The notes beneath the pieces were generated by a model. That model made no database searches, had not been told where the DNA came from, and was given only the letters and a program-made list of their open reading frames with translations. From assembly GCA_964511065.1 (NCBI GenBank), contig CAZEEG010000031.1, positions 1 through 51,910 of the forward strand: a stretch of 51,910 nucleotides of DNA, given 5' to 3'. Each line of letters opens with the position of its first letter. Position 1 is the first letter of the stretch. Origin of the DNA: CALBRZ01 sp964511065. Its GTDB lineage: Bacteria; Planctomycetota; Planctomycetia; Pirellulales; S012-138. Of the stretch, positions 33,420 to 41,950 are shown in pieces. The position numbers and the translations under genes are program-made.

Positions 33420-35374
33420 GGCTCTCGCGGCACGATAACCGTAACCACCGCCCCCTCTTCGGGGAGGCTTTCCACGTGGATGGAACCCTGGTGGGCCTCC
33501 ACGATCCGGCGGGCGATCGTCATCCCTAGCCCCGTTCCTTTGGTCTTGGTGGTGTAAAACGCTTCGAATATATGCTGCAACTGCTGGGGCGAAAGGCCCG
33601 GCCCGCCGTCCGCAATCCGGACCGCCAGGGCCGGCCGATCCTCCAGTGTGATCGGTCGGGCCGATACTTCAATCTCTACCGGATCATTGCAAGCCGCAAG
33701 GGCGTTTTCCAGGATGTTGCGGAACACCTGCTCCATCTGGAGGCGGTCGAACACGGCCCGGGTGTCGGTTTCCGCCGCCAGTTCCACCAATCGGACATCG
33801 CGATTCTGCCGGTCCGTGGCCAGTGCCTTCCAGGCGTCGCGCAAGGCGTCGAGCATGTCGCCCGGGCGGCGGTCCAGCGTCACCGGGGCCGCGTACCCCC
33901 GCAGGTCGTCGAACAGCCGCCGCAAGCGGTCGAGGGCTTTCTGCAGGTCCTCGAGCAGTTCGGTCGCTTCTTCCTGGCCATCAAGCTTCCAGGCGAGCAG
34001 GCCGCTGCACGCTTGAATCTGCTGCAGGGCGTTGCGGCTTTCGTGGGCGACCCCGGCTACCATCTGCCCGATGGCCGCCAGCCGTTCCGACTGCACCAGG
34101 CGGCGCTCGGCTTCAATGCGTGCGGTAACGTCCAGAAAGATGGTCTGCGTTTCCACGATTTCGCCCCCGCTGTCGCGGACGGGCGTCTTGAGGATTTCCG
34201 CATGCAACTCGTTGCCTTGCGGAGAGACCAGCTCTTCCAGATCGCGGACCACGTCCCCGCGTTGGAGCACACGCATGTCGCCGTGCCGGTTCTTCTCGGC
34301 CAGCTCGGGTGGATAGAAGTCGTAGTCGGTCTTGCCGATGACCTCGCTCGCAGGCCGGCCGAGCAACTTGCACAGGTTCTCGTTGACCCAGGTGAAGCGC
34401 CCGGCGGTGTCCTTACGCAGCACGTACAGCGGCAGGTTATCGACCAGCGAACGATACAGGGCTTCCGACCGCGCCAACGCCCGGGAACGCTGCTCGGCCT
34501 CGGCGGTACGCTCTTGCACGCGCACTTCGAGGGTGTCGTTCAATTGCTCCAGCGATGCCATCTCCTGGTGGACGCGGCGGACCATCGGCCGAAACACCAC
34601 CACGCCGGTGATGCCCAGCACGGCCAGCGTACTCATCAGCGACCACAGCGCCAGGTTATGCAGGTAAGCAATTTTTTCGTCGCTACGGCGGAGGTAGGCC
34701 GCTACCACCTGATCCAGCGCATCGACCATCCGGCCGGAAAGTGCGGCTTCGTCCACGTAGCGCAGGTGGGGGTTCCCCCAGTTCAGTTCCGACTCGCTGC
34801 TCTTGGTCAAGGCCCGAACCTGCGCGATGTAGTTCCGCATCTCGGTATCGAGCAGCCACGGGGTGTCGTAGTAGATGTCGTGGACAGGCTCGGGCGGGGG
34901 GTTGCCTTCGGCGTCGGCCCGAATCAACTCGTGGTGGGTTTCTTCCAGCGGCCCCATCGCGGCAATCAATTCGGCCCGGGCCGCCTGGAGTTGTTCTTGA
35001 TTGAGCGAGGAAACCAGTTTCTGGGCCAACAGGGCCGACCGCTGCAACAGCGACCGCTGCCGGCTGCTGTTGGCGGCGATGATGGCAATCGAGCGATTGG
35101 TTTCAATCTGGGCGTTCAAAATCACGTAGTTGGCAAAGGCCAGGATGCCAAGTACGCCCAGGGCCAGGAGGTAACGAACGGTAAGGTAGCCGGTGCCCGA
35201 GCGGCGTCGGCCACCTTCGCCCGACGATGCCCGCGGCTCACCGCGCCGCGGCGCGCCGGCGGAGGTGCCCGGGCGAGAACCAGCCTGGCCATTCGCCGAG
35301 GAAGGCGAATCCGAATGCACGGCGGAATCAGACGCCGCCTTGCCGCCGGGTGGCGGTGAACTGTTGACGGTCAT
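33416..35374 (-). CDS. sensor histidine kinase with NarX/PilJ-like sensor and PAS domain
   Basis: A 652-residue membrane histidine kinase. Residues 1-60 are a disordered Pro/Ser/Gly tail. TM1 is at about 68-86 and TM2 at about 246-264, enclosing an extracytoplasmic region of about 155 residues. That region begins NSSRQRSLLQRSALLAQKL, a pattern resembling NarX/PilJ-type four-helix sensors. A coiled-coil then a PAS domain follow at about 305-420. The HisKA box is GVAHESRNALQQIQ (His near 437). The ATPase domain has N (NILENALAAC), G1 (IADGGPGLS) and G2 (GTGLGMTIARRI). Its likely partner is the ANTAR regulator, whose start overlaps this stop. The ligand is unknown. Confidence 0.92.
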   Translation of the reverse strand: MTVNSSPPPGGKAASDSAVHSDSPSSANGQAGSRPGTSAGAPRRGEPRASSGEGGRRRSGTGYLTVRYLLALGVLGILAFANYVILNAQIETNRSIAIIAANSSRQRSLLQRSALLAQKLVSSLNQEQLQAARAELIAAMGPLEETHHELIRADAEGNPPPEPVHDIYYDTPWLLDTEMRNYIAQVRALTKSSESELNWGNPHLRYVDEAALSGRMVDALDQVVAAYLRRSDEKIAYLHNLALWSLMSTLAVLGITGVVVFRPMVRRVHQEMASLEQLNDTLEVRVQERTAEAEQRSRALARSEALYRSLVDNLPLYVLRKDTAGRFTWVNENLCKLLGRPASEVIGKTDYDFYPPELAEKNRHGDMRVLQRGDVVRDLEELVSPQGNELHAEILKTPVRDSGGEIVETQTIFLDVTARIEAERRLVQSERLAAIGQMVAGVAHESRNALQQIQACSGLLAWKLDGQEEATELLEDLQKALDRLRRLFDDLRGYAAPVTLDRRPGDMLDALRDAWKALATDRQNRDVRLVELAAETDTRAVFDRLQMEQVFRNILENALAACNDPVEIEVSARPITLEDRPALAVRIADGGPGLSPQQLQHIFEAFYTTKTKGTGLGMTIARRIVEAHQGSIHVESLPEEGAVVTVIVPREP

Positions 35375-35500
35375 AGCAATTGGACGTTGCTGGAGAAGCA
35401 GCTTGGGTGGAAACCGCCGCCAAACGCAGCGGGGGGCGCAACATCCGCGGCCACTAAGATTGTATTGGACTCTCCCGCGGCCAAAGACTCAATGAGGCGT

Positions 35501-35519
35501 AGGGCCGGTTCCACCGGCC
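35501..35519. repeat. dispersed palindrome, perfect copy
   Basis: GGCCGGT, TCC, ACCGGCC, preceded by GTAG in reverse orientation relative to the CTACG-ended copies. The stem is 7 bp. One of several copies in the window. Confidence 0.65.
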
Positions 35520-35647
35520 ACGAACCGCGGGGGGACCACCAGCCCCTTCGCGATGGCGCCTTGGAGGGCACGGTTGAACCAGGCATGGAGGGCTCGCAGG
35601 GCCACACCGGGGGGGACCGTGCAGAATGACGTTGTGCAGATATCCAC

Positions 35648-35683
35648 AAAAAAAGCCGCGGCGAGTCTTAACTCCACCGCGGC
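35648..35683 (-). terminator. intrinsic terminator of the sigma-54 regulator operon
   Basis: Read on the minus strand: GCCGCGG, an inner GAGT-TAAG-ACTC stem-loop, CCGCGGC, then TTTTTTT. The 7-bp GC stem, 4-bp inner stem and 7-T tail form a textbook intrinsic terminator. It begins 24 bp past the regulator stop at 35707. Confidence 0.88.
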
Positions 35684-35706
35684 GCTGTTGGGACTGTGGC
35701 TAACCG

Positions 35707-37086
35707 CTATGCGGTTTTCTCCAGGTTGGCGCTGGCGTTGAGCTTGTTATAGAGCGTTTTGAGGCTTACGCCCAACTCGTCGGCAGCCTTGGGCTTGTTG
35801 CCGTCGTGCCGTTCCAGCGCGTACTGGATGGCTTCCATTTCGATCTCGCGAAGCGTGATCGGACCAAAGAATTTCACACGCGGGGCGTTCAACCGCCGCG
35901 TGTCAAACTTGCCGGGCAGGTGCTCGGCGGTGATGGGGCCGTCGCCCCCCAGGATGCCGGCATGCTCGACCACGTTGGCCAAGTCCCGCACGTTGCCCGG
36001 CCACACGTGTTCTTCGAGGATACGGATGGCCTCTTCGCTGAACACGGTGTCGCCCGGTTTGATGGTGGGACGGCAACGCCGCAGCAGATGCTCGGCGAGC
36101 GGGATGATGTCCTCTTTGCGGTTGCGGAGGGCCGGAATGTGGATTTCGAAGGTATTGATGCGGAACATCAAGTCTTCGCGGAAGTCGCCGTTGGACACCA
36201 TTTCTTCCAGGTTGCGGTGCGTAGCGCAGAGCACGCGCACGTCGACCGTAAATGCCTGGTTCTCACCCACCCGGCGAATCTCGCCGCTTTCCAGCACCCG
36301 CAGCAGTTTGGCCTGCATGGCCTTGGGGAGTTCGCCAATTTCATCGAGGAAAATGGTGCCGCCGTCGGCCACTTCGAACAGGCCGATGCGGTGCTCGTCG
36401 GCCCCGGTGAAGGCACCCTTGCGGTGCCCGAAGAGTTCGCTTTCGATCAGACTCTCAGGCAGTGCGCCGCAGTTGACGGCGACAAAAGGCATGTCCTTGC
36501 GGAGGCTCTGGTCGTGCAAGGCCCGGGCCACCAATTCTTTGCCGGTGCCGGTTTCGCCCAGTACCAGCACGGTACTGTTGGTGGGGGCCACCTTGGCGAT
36601 GAGTTCGCGCACCTTGTCCATGGCGGCGCTTTTACCGACCAGTTTTGAGGAGCCTTGCACCTTTTCCAATTGGTGCTTGAGGGCTCGGTACTTGTTGGTC
36701 AGCTCGCGCTTGTCGGCCACGCGGCGCAGCAGCGATTCCAGCTCCACCAGCTTGCAGGGCTTGGTGAGGTAATCGAAGGCGCCGTAGCGCAGCGCGGCGA
36801 TGGCGCTTTCGAGCGACGATTTGCCGGTCAGGACCACGGCCTCGGTGTCAGGCGAGAGGTCCTTGGCCTGGGCGATCACCTCGATGCCGTTGAGGCCCGG
36901 CATATCCAGGTCGACCAGGATGCAGTCGTAGGTGTTCCGCTCCAGCGCGGCCACGGCCGTCAGGCCGTCGGGACAGACCGTCACCTCGTGCCCCATCCGC
37001 GGCAACTCGAGGCTCATCAGTTCCTGGAGGGACCGTTCGTCGTCGGCGAACAACAGCTTTAGTCGCTTAGGCGGCTTGGTAGCGAT
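35707..37086 (-). CDS. sigma-54-dependent response regulator (NtrC family)
   Basis: A three-domain transcription activator of 459 residues if translation starts at 37086. The receiver (10-125) has phospho-acceptor D59 (CILVDLDMPG) and K in YLTKPC. The AAA+ domain carries Walker A GETGTGKE, GAFTGA (the sigma-54 contact loop, seen as RKGAFTGAD), Walker B GGTIFLDEIGEL, and LRNRKEDI with WPGNVRDL. The C-terminal Fis-type helix-turn-helix is KAADELGVSLKTLYNKL. The start is odd: the codon after AAGGAG at the right spacing and frame is ATC (37086), with no ATG/GTG/TTG that spares the receiver except upstream inside the kinase gene (ATG at 37182). It overlaps the kinase stop by 20 bp. A strong terminator follows. 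Confidence 0.92.
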   Translation of the reverse strand: MATKPPKRLKLLFADDERSLQELMSLELPRMGHEVTVCPDGLTAVAALERNTYDCILVDLDMPGLNGIEVIAQAKDLSPDTEAVVLTGKSSLESAIAALRYGAFDYLTKPCKLVELESLLRRVADKRELTNKYRALKHQLEKVQGSSKLVGKSAAMDKVRELIAKVAPTNSTVLVLGETGTGKELVARALHDQSLRKDMPFVAVNCGALPESLIESELFGHRKGAFTGADEHRIGLFEVADGGTIFLDEIGELPKAMQAKLLRVLESGEIRRVGENQAFTVDVRVLCATHRNLEEMVSNGDFREDLMFRINTFEIHIPALRNRKEDIIPLAEHLLRRCRPTIKPGDTVFSEEAIRILEEHVWPGNVRDLANVVEHAGILGGDGPITAEHLPGKFDTRRLNAPRVKFFGPITLREIEMEAIQYALERHDGNKPKAADELGVSLKTLYNKLNASANLEKTA

Positions 37087-38644
37087 GTTCGTTCTCCTTC
37101 GATGCAGGGGACAAAGGCAGGCAAACCCGCAACCGTGTTCCGGCACCCGGGCCGGGGCTGTGGGCCGTGATTCGCCCGCCATGATCTTCGATGATTCGGG
37201 CCGAGATCGAGAGACCCAGGCCGATGCCACAGCCGGCGCGCCGCGAACCGGTGTTGGGTTCAAAGACTTGCCGCAGTTCTTGGTCGTTGAGGCCGGGGCC
37301 GTCGTCGGCCACGACCAGTTCGACGTCATCTCCCACGATGCGCAGGCTTACCTGGACGGTGCCGCCGGCTTCTGCCCGCTCCAGGGCGTTCACCACCAGG
37401 TTGACTGCCACCTGTTTGATCTGCTGCACGTTGACGGCCGCATACACGGCCGGACCTGGCGCCAGCACCACTTCCTTGCCCTGGTTCTTGCCCAGGTGGC
37501 TCGCCAGGTCGACCACGCTTTGGAGAATCTCGCGCAGTTCGGTGGGTTTGCGTTGGGTGTCGCTCGCCCTGGAAAAATCGAGCAGATTCTCCGTGATGCC
37601 TTTGCAGCAGAACGCCTGGGCCTGAATGTCGGCCAGGTGCTTGAGCAACACGTCGCGCCGCTGCCGCGGCGCGAGTTGGTCATTTTCCATCGCTTCATCC
37701 AGGGCGTCGGCCGCCCGCACGATCAGGTCCAGCGGTGTGCTGATGTCGTGCGCCACGCCGGCGGCCAGATAGCCCACGCTGGCAAGTTGCTCGGCGCGAA
37801 CCACTTGCCGGGTGCGGTCGGTCACCTGGCGGTCGAGATCGTCGCGAATGGCCTGGAAACGACCGGTCATGCCGTTCATTGCCGCGGCCAACTCTGCAAT
37901 TTCGTCGTGCGTGTCCAGGTGGATGCGGTACTGGAACTGGCCGGCCGCCACCTTGCGGGCGCCCTTGATGAGCAACCGCAACGGCCGCAGGATCCAGCGG
38001 TACGACAGCCAGCAGAACACCAGCAGTACGGCCAGGCACCCGGCGCTGGTGGTCCAGACCAGCGTAAGCCGCGCGCGGTAGCGGTCGCGGACCTGGTCGG
38101 GGAATTGGTTCATCCGTTCCTGCAGATAACCAGGAAGTTGCCCCACCAGTCGCTGCAGTTGGGCAAGCTGCGAATCCAGCAGCCGCGACTGTTCCTTGTC
38201 TTCCCAGGCAACCGCCGAGATGGCCGCGGCCTGGAGCAGTTCTTTGATTTCGGCCAGTGTCTGGCGTTCCTGGCGATCGTCGCCAATGAAGAAAGCTTGT
38301 TTGCTGTTGTTGTCGAGTTGGGTTTCGTACTCGTGGACCGTGTCTTCGACGGCGTCCAGGCGCTGCAGAAATTCTGCCCGGACAAGCTGCCAGCTCAAGG
38401 TGTGCGCGCCTTGAATGATATCCACGCCCGGCGGTGGCTTGCGGAGCGCGGCCACACGCAGGTCGCTCACCTTCTGGTTAAGCTCGGTGGCCAGGGGGAG
38501 CTCGGTAACGCGGAACAGGCTCTTGAGCAGGCTGCGGTATTCGTACAAACCGTGGAACCCGCTCCAGCACAGAGTGCCCACGATTGCCAGCAGCAATACC
38601 AGCCCTAGCAAGAGCTTGTTGCGAATGGGCCAAGATGACAGCAC
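37067..38644 (-). CDS. sensor histidine kinase with HAMP domain
   Basis: A 525-residue membrane kinase upstream of, and overlapping, the sigma-54 regulator. TM1 (KLLLGLVLLLAIVGTLCWSG) is at about 10-28 and TM2 (TSAGCLAVLLVFCWLSYRWIL) at about 215-235, bracketing an extracytoplasmic sensor of about 185 residues. HAMP follows (RPLRLLIKGARKVAAGQFQYRI). The HisKA box is AGVAHDISTPLDLI, and the ATPase has N (NLVVNALERA), G1 (VADDGPGLN) and G2 (GCGIGLGLSISARII). The GTG at 38644 is preceded by GGAGG seven nucleotides upstream, better than the longer in-frame starts. The pair probably senses an envelope signal and phosphorylates the regulator. Confidence 0.92.
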   Translation of the reverse strand: MLSSWPIRNKLLLGLVLLLAIVGTLCWSGFHGLYEYRSLLKSLFRVTELPLATELNQKVSDLRVAALRKPPPGVDIIQGAHTLSWQLVRAEFLQRLDAVEDTVHEYETQLDNNSKQAFFIGDDRQERQTLAEIKELLQAAAISAVAWEDKEQSRLLDSQLAQLQRLVGQLPGYLQERMNQFPDQVRDRYRARLTLVWTTSAGCLAVLLVFCWLSYRWILRPLRLLIKGARKVAAGQFQYRIHLDTHDEIAELAAAMNGMTGRFQAIRDDLDRQVTDRTRQVVRAEQLASVGYLAAGVAHDISTPLDLIVRAADALDEAMENDQLAPRQRRDVLLKHLADIQAQAFCCKGITENLLDFSRASDTQRKPTELREILQSVVDLASHLGKNQGKEVVLAPGPAVYAAVNVQQIKQVAVNLVVNALERAEAGGTVQVSLRIVGDDVELVVADDGPGLNDQELRQVFEPNTGSRRAGCGIGLGLSISARIIEDHGGRITAHSPGPGAGTRLRVCLPLSPASKENEHRYQAA

Positions 38645-38999
38645 GCAGCGACCTCCATGTCGCGAGTCGGCACGCCTGGTGGGCACCCGAGGGGGCCAAA
38701 TCACGTCGCGGCCGTTCCCCCCAATCCCCTGCCGCGCCCCTGTCGGCGTGAGGGGGCCGGAATGTACCATCGCTTCGGCCGGCAAAGCAAGACGTGTGTT
38801 GCAAACGGGCAACCTGGTTCCAAAAGTAGCAACTAAAACACCGATAGCAGGATGCGGCTGCTGTCACGCCAGCAGACCCACGGAGGATGTGGGCGCTCGC
38901 GTTCAAGTTGCGAGGCAGACCGTGCGATATAGGGGGTACCAATGATCATGCGCATCGGGGCAATACGCACGGGTGAATACGCGCACGGGGACAGCGGCC
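38645..38999. other. divergent intergenic region
   Basis: 355 bp between the HAMP kinase and thioredoxin-like genes; must hold two promoters. No confident promoter, operator or RNA was recognised. Overlapping short frames are not credible. Confidence 0.35.
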
Positions 39000-39539
39000 A
39001 TGCGGCAGAATACGCAACAGCATTCATTCACCCGAGGGGTAGCGTTCGCGCTGCTGCCGGTGCTGGCGCTGCTGGCGGGTGGTTGTCTGCCATCGGCAGC
39101 ACCGCCCCCGACTCAAGCCGCTGCCCCTCCGGCCCCGGAATTCCTCTACGATTACGCCGAGGCCCGGCGACTTGCAAAAGAACAAGACCGGCCACTGATG
39201 GTGCTGTTCACGTATCGCGACTGCCCGTGCTGCCGCTACATGCTCCAGCATGCCCTCCGCGACCCGGCCGCCGTAGAGTCGATGGCCGCTTACATTTGCG
39301 TCCACGTGGAACTGGAGCAGGAACCCGAGTTGTGCCAGCAGTTTCGGGTCCAGTCGTTCCCCACCATCCAGTTCCTGAATAGCGAAGGCGTGGCGGTGCG
39401 GCGGGTGACGGGGGAGATGCCCGGAGAAAAGGTGGCCTCCTTGCTGCGCGACACGGCAGCCACTGCCGAATCAGGAAACATCCGCGCGGCGCGCCACACA
39501 CCCTATACTTTCGGGGACCCACGCAGCTCGGTACGATAG
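39000..39539 (+). CDS. thioredoxin-like lipoprotein (CPCC motif)
   Basis: A 179-residue exported protein. The signal ends in a lipobox ALLAGGC, predicting lipidation at C29. After an Ala/Pro-rich linker comes a thioredoxin-like fold, with EQDRPLMVLFTYRDCPCCRYMLQHAL carrying the redox motif CPCC, then CVHVELEQEPELCQQFRVQSFPTIQFLNSEG with the cis-proline FPT and the 'VRRVTGEMPGEKV' strand. This fits periplasmic thioredoxin/DUF255-like reductases; CPCC is an unusual active-site version. The ATG at 39000 gives the compact signal peptide; a GTG at 38973 is in frame. Confidence 0.83.
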   Translation: MRQNTQQHSFTRGVAFALLPVLALLAGGCLPSAAPPPTQAAAPPAPEFLYDYAEARRLAKEQDRPLMVLFTYRDCPCCRYMLQHALRDPAAVESMAAYICVHVELEQEPELCQQFRVQSFPTIQFLNSEGVAVRRVTGEMPGEKVASLLRDTAATAESGNIRAARHTPYTFGDPRSSVR

Positions 39540-39804
39540 AAGATTCGCGGTTTGCGCAGCTTGGGTCGAGTTTAACGCTTGGTGCCGGACGGTCTGCCGC
39601 CGATCGGCCTGAGGCCGACCGGTCCGTGGCGACCATTCGGAGGGGGGGCGGCAGCCCCAGGGGTAGCTCCCGCGGACGGGTGCCCCCCTGCCCTGCGGAT
39701 GTCAGATTTTCCCGGGATAGGCCCATTCCCCCAGGAGTTGCCTCCACCGCCCGTTGGCTGCGTGCATTCCAGCTCCGCTGCCCCCTCCAAAAGCTTGTAT
39801 TGCT
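39540..39804. other. intergenic region upstream of the sulfotransferase gene
   Basis: 265 bp between co-directional genes. A short hairpin TCGGCC-TGA-GGCCGA lies at 39604-39618. No clear promoter was seen. Confidence 0.35.
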
Positions 39805-41004
39805 ATGTCCCAACCTGCCCCACCGGCCAAAAAATCCACTGGCTACGTCGATCGCTGGTACCATGCCAAGCTCTGGCACGGATTTGAATTTTTTGCGTGG
39901 ATGCGGTTGCTGTTCAAGAACCGCTTTGCGGTGGGCTGGCACATGGTGCCGGCGGCATTCATCATCACCTTGTTCAGCATCGCGCATACGATTCTGCGCG
40001 GCATCCAATGGCTTTTGCTGGGGATTCCCCTGGCATGGTCGAAGGTTGACAAACCTCCGGTGTTCATTATCGGCCATTGGCGCAGCGGCACCACGCTGCT
40101 GCACGAATTGATGGTGCTCGACGAGCGGCACATTTACCCCAACAGCTACCAGTGTTTCGCCCCCAACCATTTTTTGATCACCGAGTGGATCGCCACGCGG
40201 CTATTTGGCTTTCTGATGCCCAAGCAACGGCCGATGGACAATATGGCCATGGGCTGGAAACGGCCGCAGGAAGACGAGTTTGCGCTGTGCGCGCTGGGGC
40301 AACCCTCGCCTTATTGGACAATTGCCTTTCCGAACCACCCGCCGCAGTTCCAGGAATACCTGGACTTCAAGGGGGTGCCCGAGCCTGCCGTGGCGCGTTG
40401 GCAGCGCACGCTGCTGCGGTTCATGCGGCACCTTTCCTTCCGCCGCGCCGATAAGCGGTTGATTCTGAAGTCGCCCACCCACACGGCCCGCGTGGGGGTG
40501 TTGCTCGACTTGTTTCCCAACGCCCGGTTCATTCACATTGTCCGCGATCCGTACACGGTGTACGCCTCGACGGTGAACCTGTGGAAGAAGATGTACGAGG
40601 CCCAAGGGCTGCACCGGCCCAAGTTCCAGGGGTTGGAAGAGTACGTGCTGAGTACCTTCAACCAGATGTACGACGCCTTCGAGGCGGATCGCCACCTGCT
40701 CAGCGAAGGCCAGTTCTACGAAATCCGGTACGAAGACCTGGTAGCCGATCCCGTCGGGCAACTGCGCGCCATTTACCAGCAATTGGACCTGGGCGATATC
40801 GAACCGGCCATTCCCGCCATCCAGCGATACCTCGAAGAAACCGGCGATTACAAGACCAACCGCTACCAGTTCACCAACGAACAGCGGGCCAAGGTTTCTG
40901 AGCGCTGGGCGCGGTATATCGAGCGGTTCGGCTACGGCGATTCGCAGGCGGCGCAGACCGGCGGTGCATCGTCTGCTGCGGACGAAGACGCGCCGGCTGC
41001 GTAG
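39805..41004 (+). CDS. sulfotransferase family protein
   Basis: A 399-residue PAPS-dependent sulfotransferase of the bacterial Sulfotransfer_3 type. A hydrophobic segment near 47-75 (MVPAAFIITLFSIAHTIL...WLLLGIPLAW) suggests membrane association. The 5'-phosphosulfate-binding loop is FIIGHWRSGTTLLHELM (about 88-104). The 3'-phosphate site is FIHIVRDPYTVYASTVNLWKK. Other family features are WTIAFPNHPPQFQEYLD, LILKSPTHTARVGVLLDLFPNARF and IRYEDLVADPVGQLRAIYQQL. The acceptor (lipid, glycan or protein) is unknown. The start MSQPAPPAKKSTGY (39805) was chosen over an upstream in-frame ATG at 39754. Confidence 0.9.
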   Translation: MSQPAPPAKKSTGYVDRWYHAKLWHGFEFFAWMRLLFKNRFAVGWHMVPAAFIITLFSIAHTILRGIQWLLLGIPLAWSKVDKPPVFIIGHWRSGTTLLHELMVLDERHIYPNSYQCFAPNHFLITEWIATRLFGFLMPKQRPMDNMAMGWKRPQEDEFALCALGQPSPYWTIAFPNHPPQFQEYLDFKGVPEPAVARWQRTLLRFMRHLSFRRADKRLILKSPTHTARVGVLLDLFPNARFIHIVRDPYTVYASTVNLWKKMYEAQGLHRPKFQGLEEYVLSTFNQMYDAFEADRHLLSEGQFYEIRYEDLVADPVGQLRAIYQQLDLGDIEPAIPAIQRYLEETGDYKTNRYQFTNEQRAKVSERWARYIERFGYGDSQAAQTGGASSAADEDAPAA

Positions 41005-41173
41005 CGCCGCGAAGAACGAAACGTCTTAATTGGCTGGCCAAACCGGCCCTGCGGTGAGGCTTCAGCCGCCTTGGCAGCCATCAAAACCGGCCCAACGGCG
41101 ATTCAACCGTTGTTGCGGCCGGTACAACCGGCCCTACGGTGAATCACGGTTTTTGCCACCCGAGGGAGTGGCC
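41005..41173. other. convergent intergenic region with two palindromes
   Basis: 169 bp with copies of the dispersed palindrome at 41032-41054 (GGCTGG and CCGGCC arms) and 41118-41134 (perfect GGCCGGT/ACCGGCC followed by CTACGG). They lie in a convergent gap, a position that suits a terminator-like role. Confidence 0.55.
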
Positions 41174-41950
41174 CTACGGCAGTTCGCGAATCCGCACGTT
41201 CTTGAACTCGATGGGCGAGCCTTCCGATTCCAGGCACAGGTACCCCGTCGCCGGCTCGCACCCAGTGCCGCCGGAGACTTCCTCGCCATTCACCCACAGC
41301 CGCACTTCACCATTGATCGCCCGAATGTAGTAGTGGTTCCACTCGGGCGAGCCCTTGGTGAGGTTCTTGCGGGGGAAGCTGCGGCTACCGTTAGGCGACA
41401 GCGGCGGGAAGGGCTTCATCTTGGAACTGCCCACGGCGAACACGTCGCCATTGGTCGTGAACCAGTCGGCCGTCTTGCCGGACCGCTTTTCATAGTTTTC
41501 TTTGAAGGCGTGATCGAGAATCTGCACCTCGATGCCGTGCGGAAGCCGCCCCGGTTGTAGCCCATCCAGCGATTGCTCAGGCACCCAGACGAAGACGCCC
41601 GAGTTTCCGGCCGGCTTGAGGTGCCGCCACTGGATGACCATCTCAAAGTTGGTGAGCTTCTCTTTGGTGCGCATCACACCGACGGGCTGGCCGGTGCACT
41701 TGATGAGATTGTCTTCAAAACTCCACGTATCGTCGTTGCCGTTGACGTTGACGAAATCGTCCTTGCCCAGTGTTCGCCAACCGGGGCCGCTGCCATCGAT
41801 GGTGGCCTTGGGCAGCGAGGACGCGTCGTCGGCCATGGCCGTGGTGGCTGTACCGGGGTACAAGCCGGCGGCGACCAGCGCCAACAGTCCTGCAACATAG
41901 CGACCGGCACGCAGCGGTGCGGCTGCCCCAAAGGGCCAAGCGATTGTCAT
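41174..41950 (-). CDS. secreted DUF1080 (3-keto-disaccharide hydrolase-like) protein
   Basis: A 258-residue protein with an N-terminal signal (RAGRYVAGLLALVAAGLYPGTATTAMA) and the DUF1080/laminin-G-like concanavalin fold. Family landmarks are WRTLGKDDFVNVNGNDDTWSFEDNLIKCTG, LTNFEMVIQWRHLKPAGNSGVFVW, HGIEVQILDHAF, and the C-terminal GYLCLESEGSPIEFKNVRIRELP. DUF1080 is strongly expanded in planctomycetes; some members are 3-keto-glycoside hydrolases. It is translated divergently from the lipoprotein at 42440. Start ATG at 41950. Confidence 0.93.
   Translation of the reverse strand: MTIAWPFGAAAPLRAGRYVAGLLALVAAGLYPGTATTAMADDASSLPKATIDGSGPGWRTLGKDDFVNVNGNDDTWSFEDNLIKCTGQPVGVMRTKEKLTNFEMVIQWRHLKPAGNSGVFVWVPEQSLDGLQPGRLPHGIEVQILDHAFKENYEKRSGKTADWFTTNGDVFAVGSSKMKPFPPLSPNGSRSFPRKNLTKGSPEWNHYYIRAINGEVRLWVNGEEVSGGTGCEPATGYLCLESEGSPIEFKNVRIRELP

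Larger units (their letters stand above)
35375..35706. other. intergenic region between two two-component operons
   Basis: 332 bp containing the terminator at 35648-35683 and one GGCCGGT/ACCGGCC palindrome at 35501-35519. The promoter for the PAS kinase gene should lie here; none was recognised with confidence. Confidence 0.5.

Noticed and set aside
33572..35359. 595-residue plus-strand frame opposite the PAS histidine kinase
   Set aside because: Rich in Arg/Gln/His without any fold; the minus-strand kinase has all the expected motifs.
36932..38608. 558-residue plus-strand frame opposite the HAMP kinase
   Set aside because: Antisense shadow with no recognised motif.
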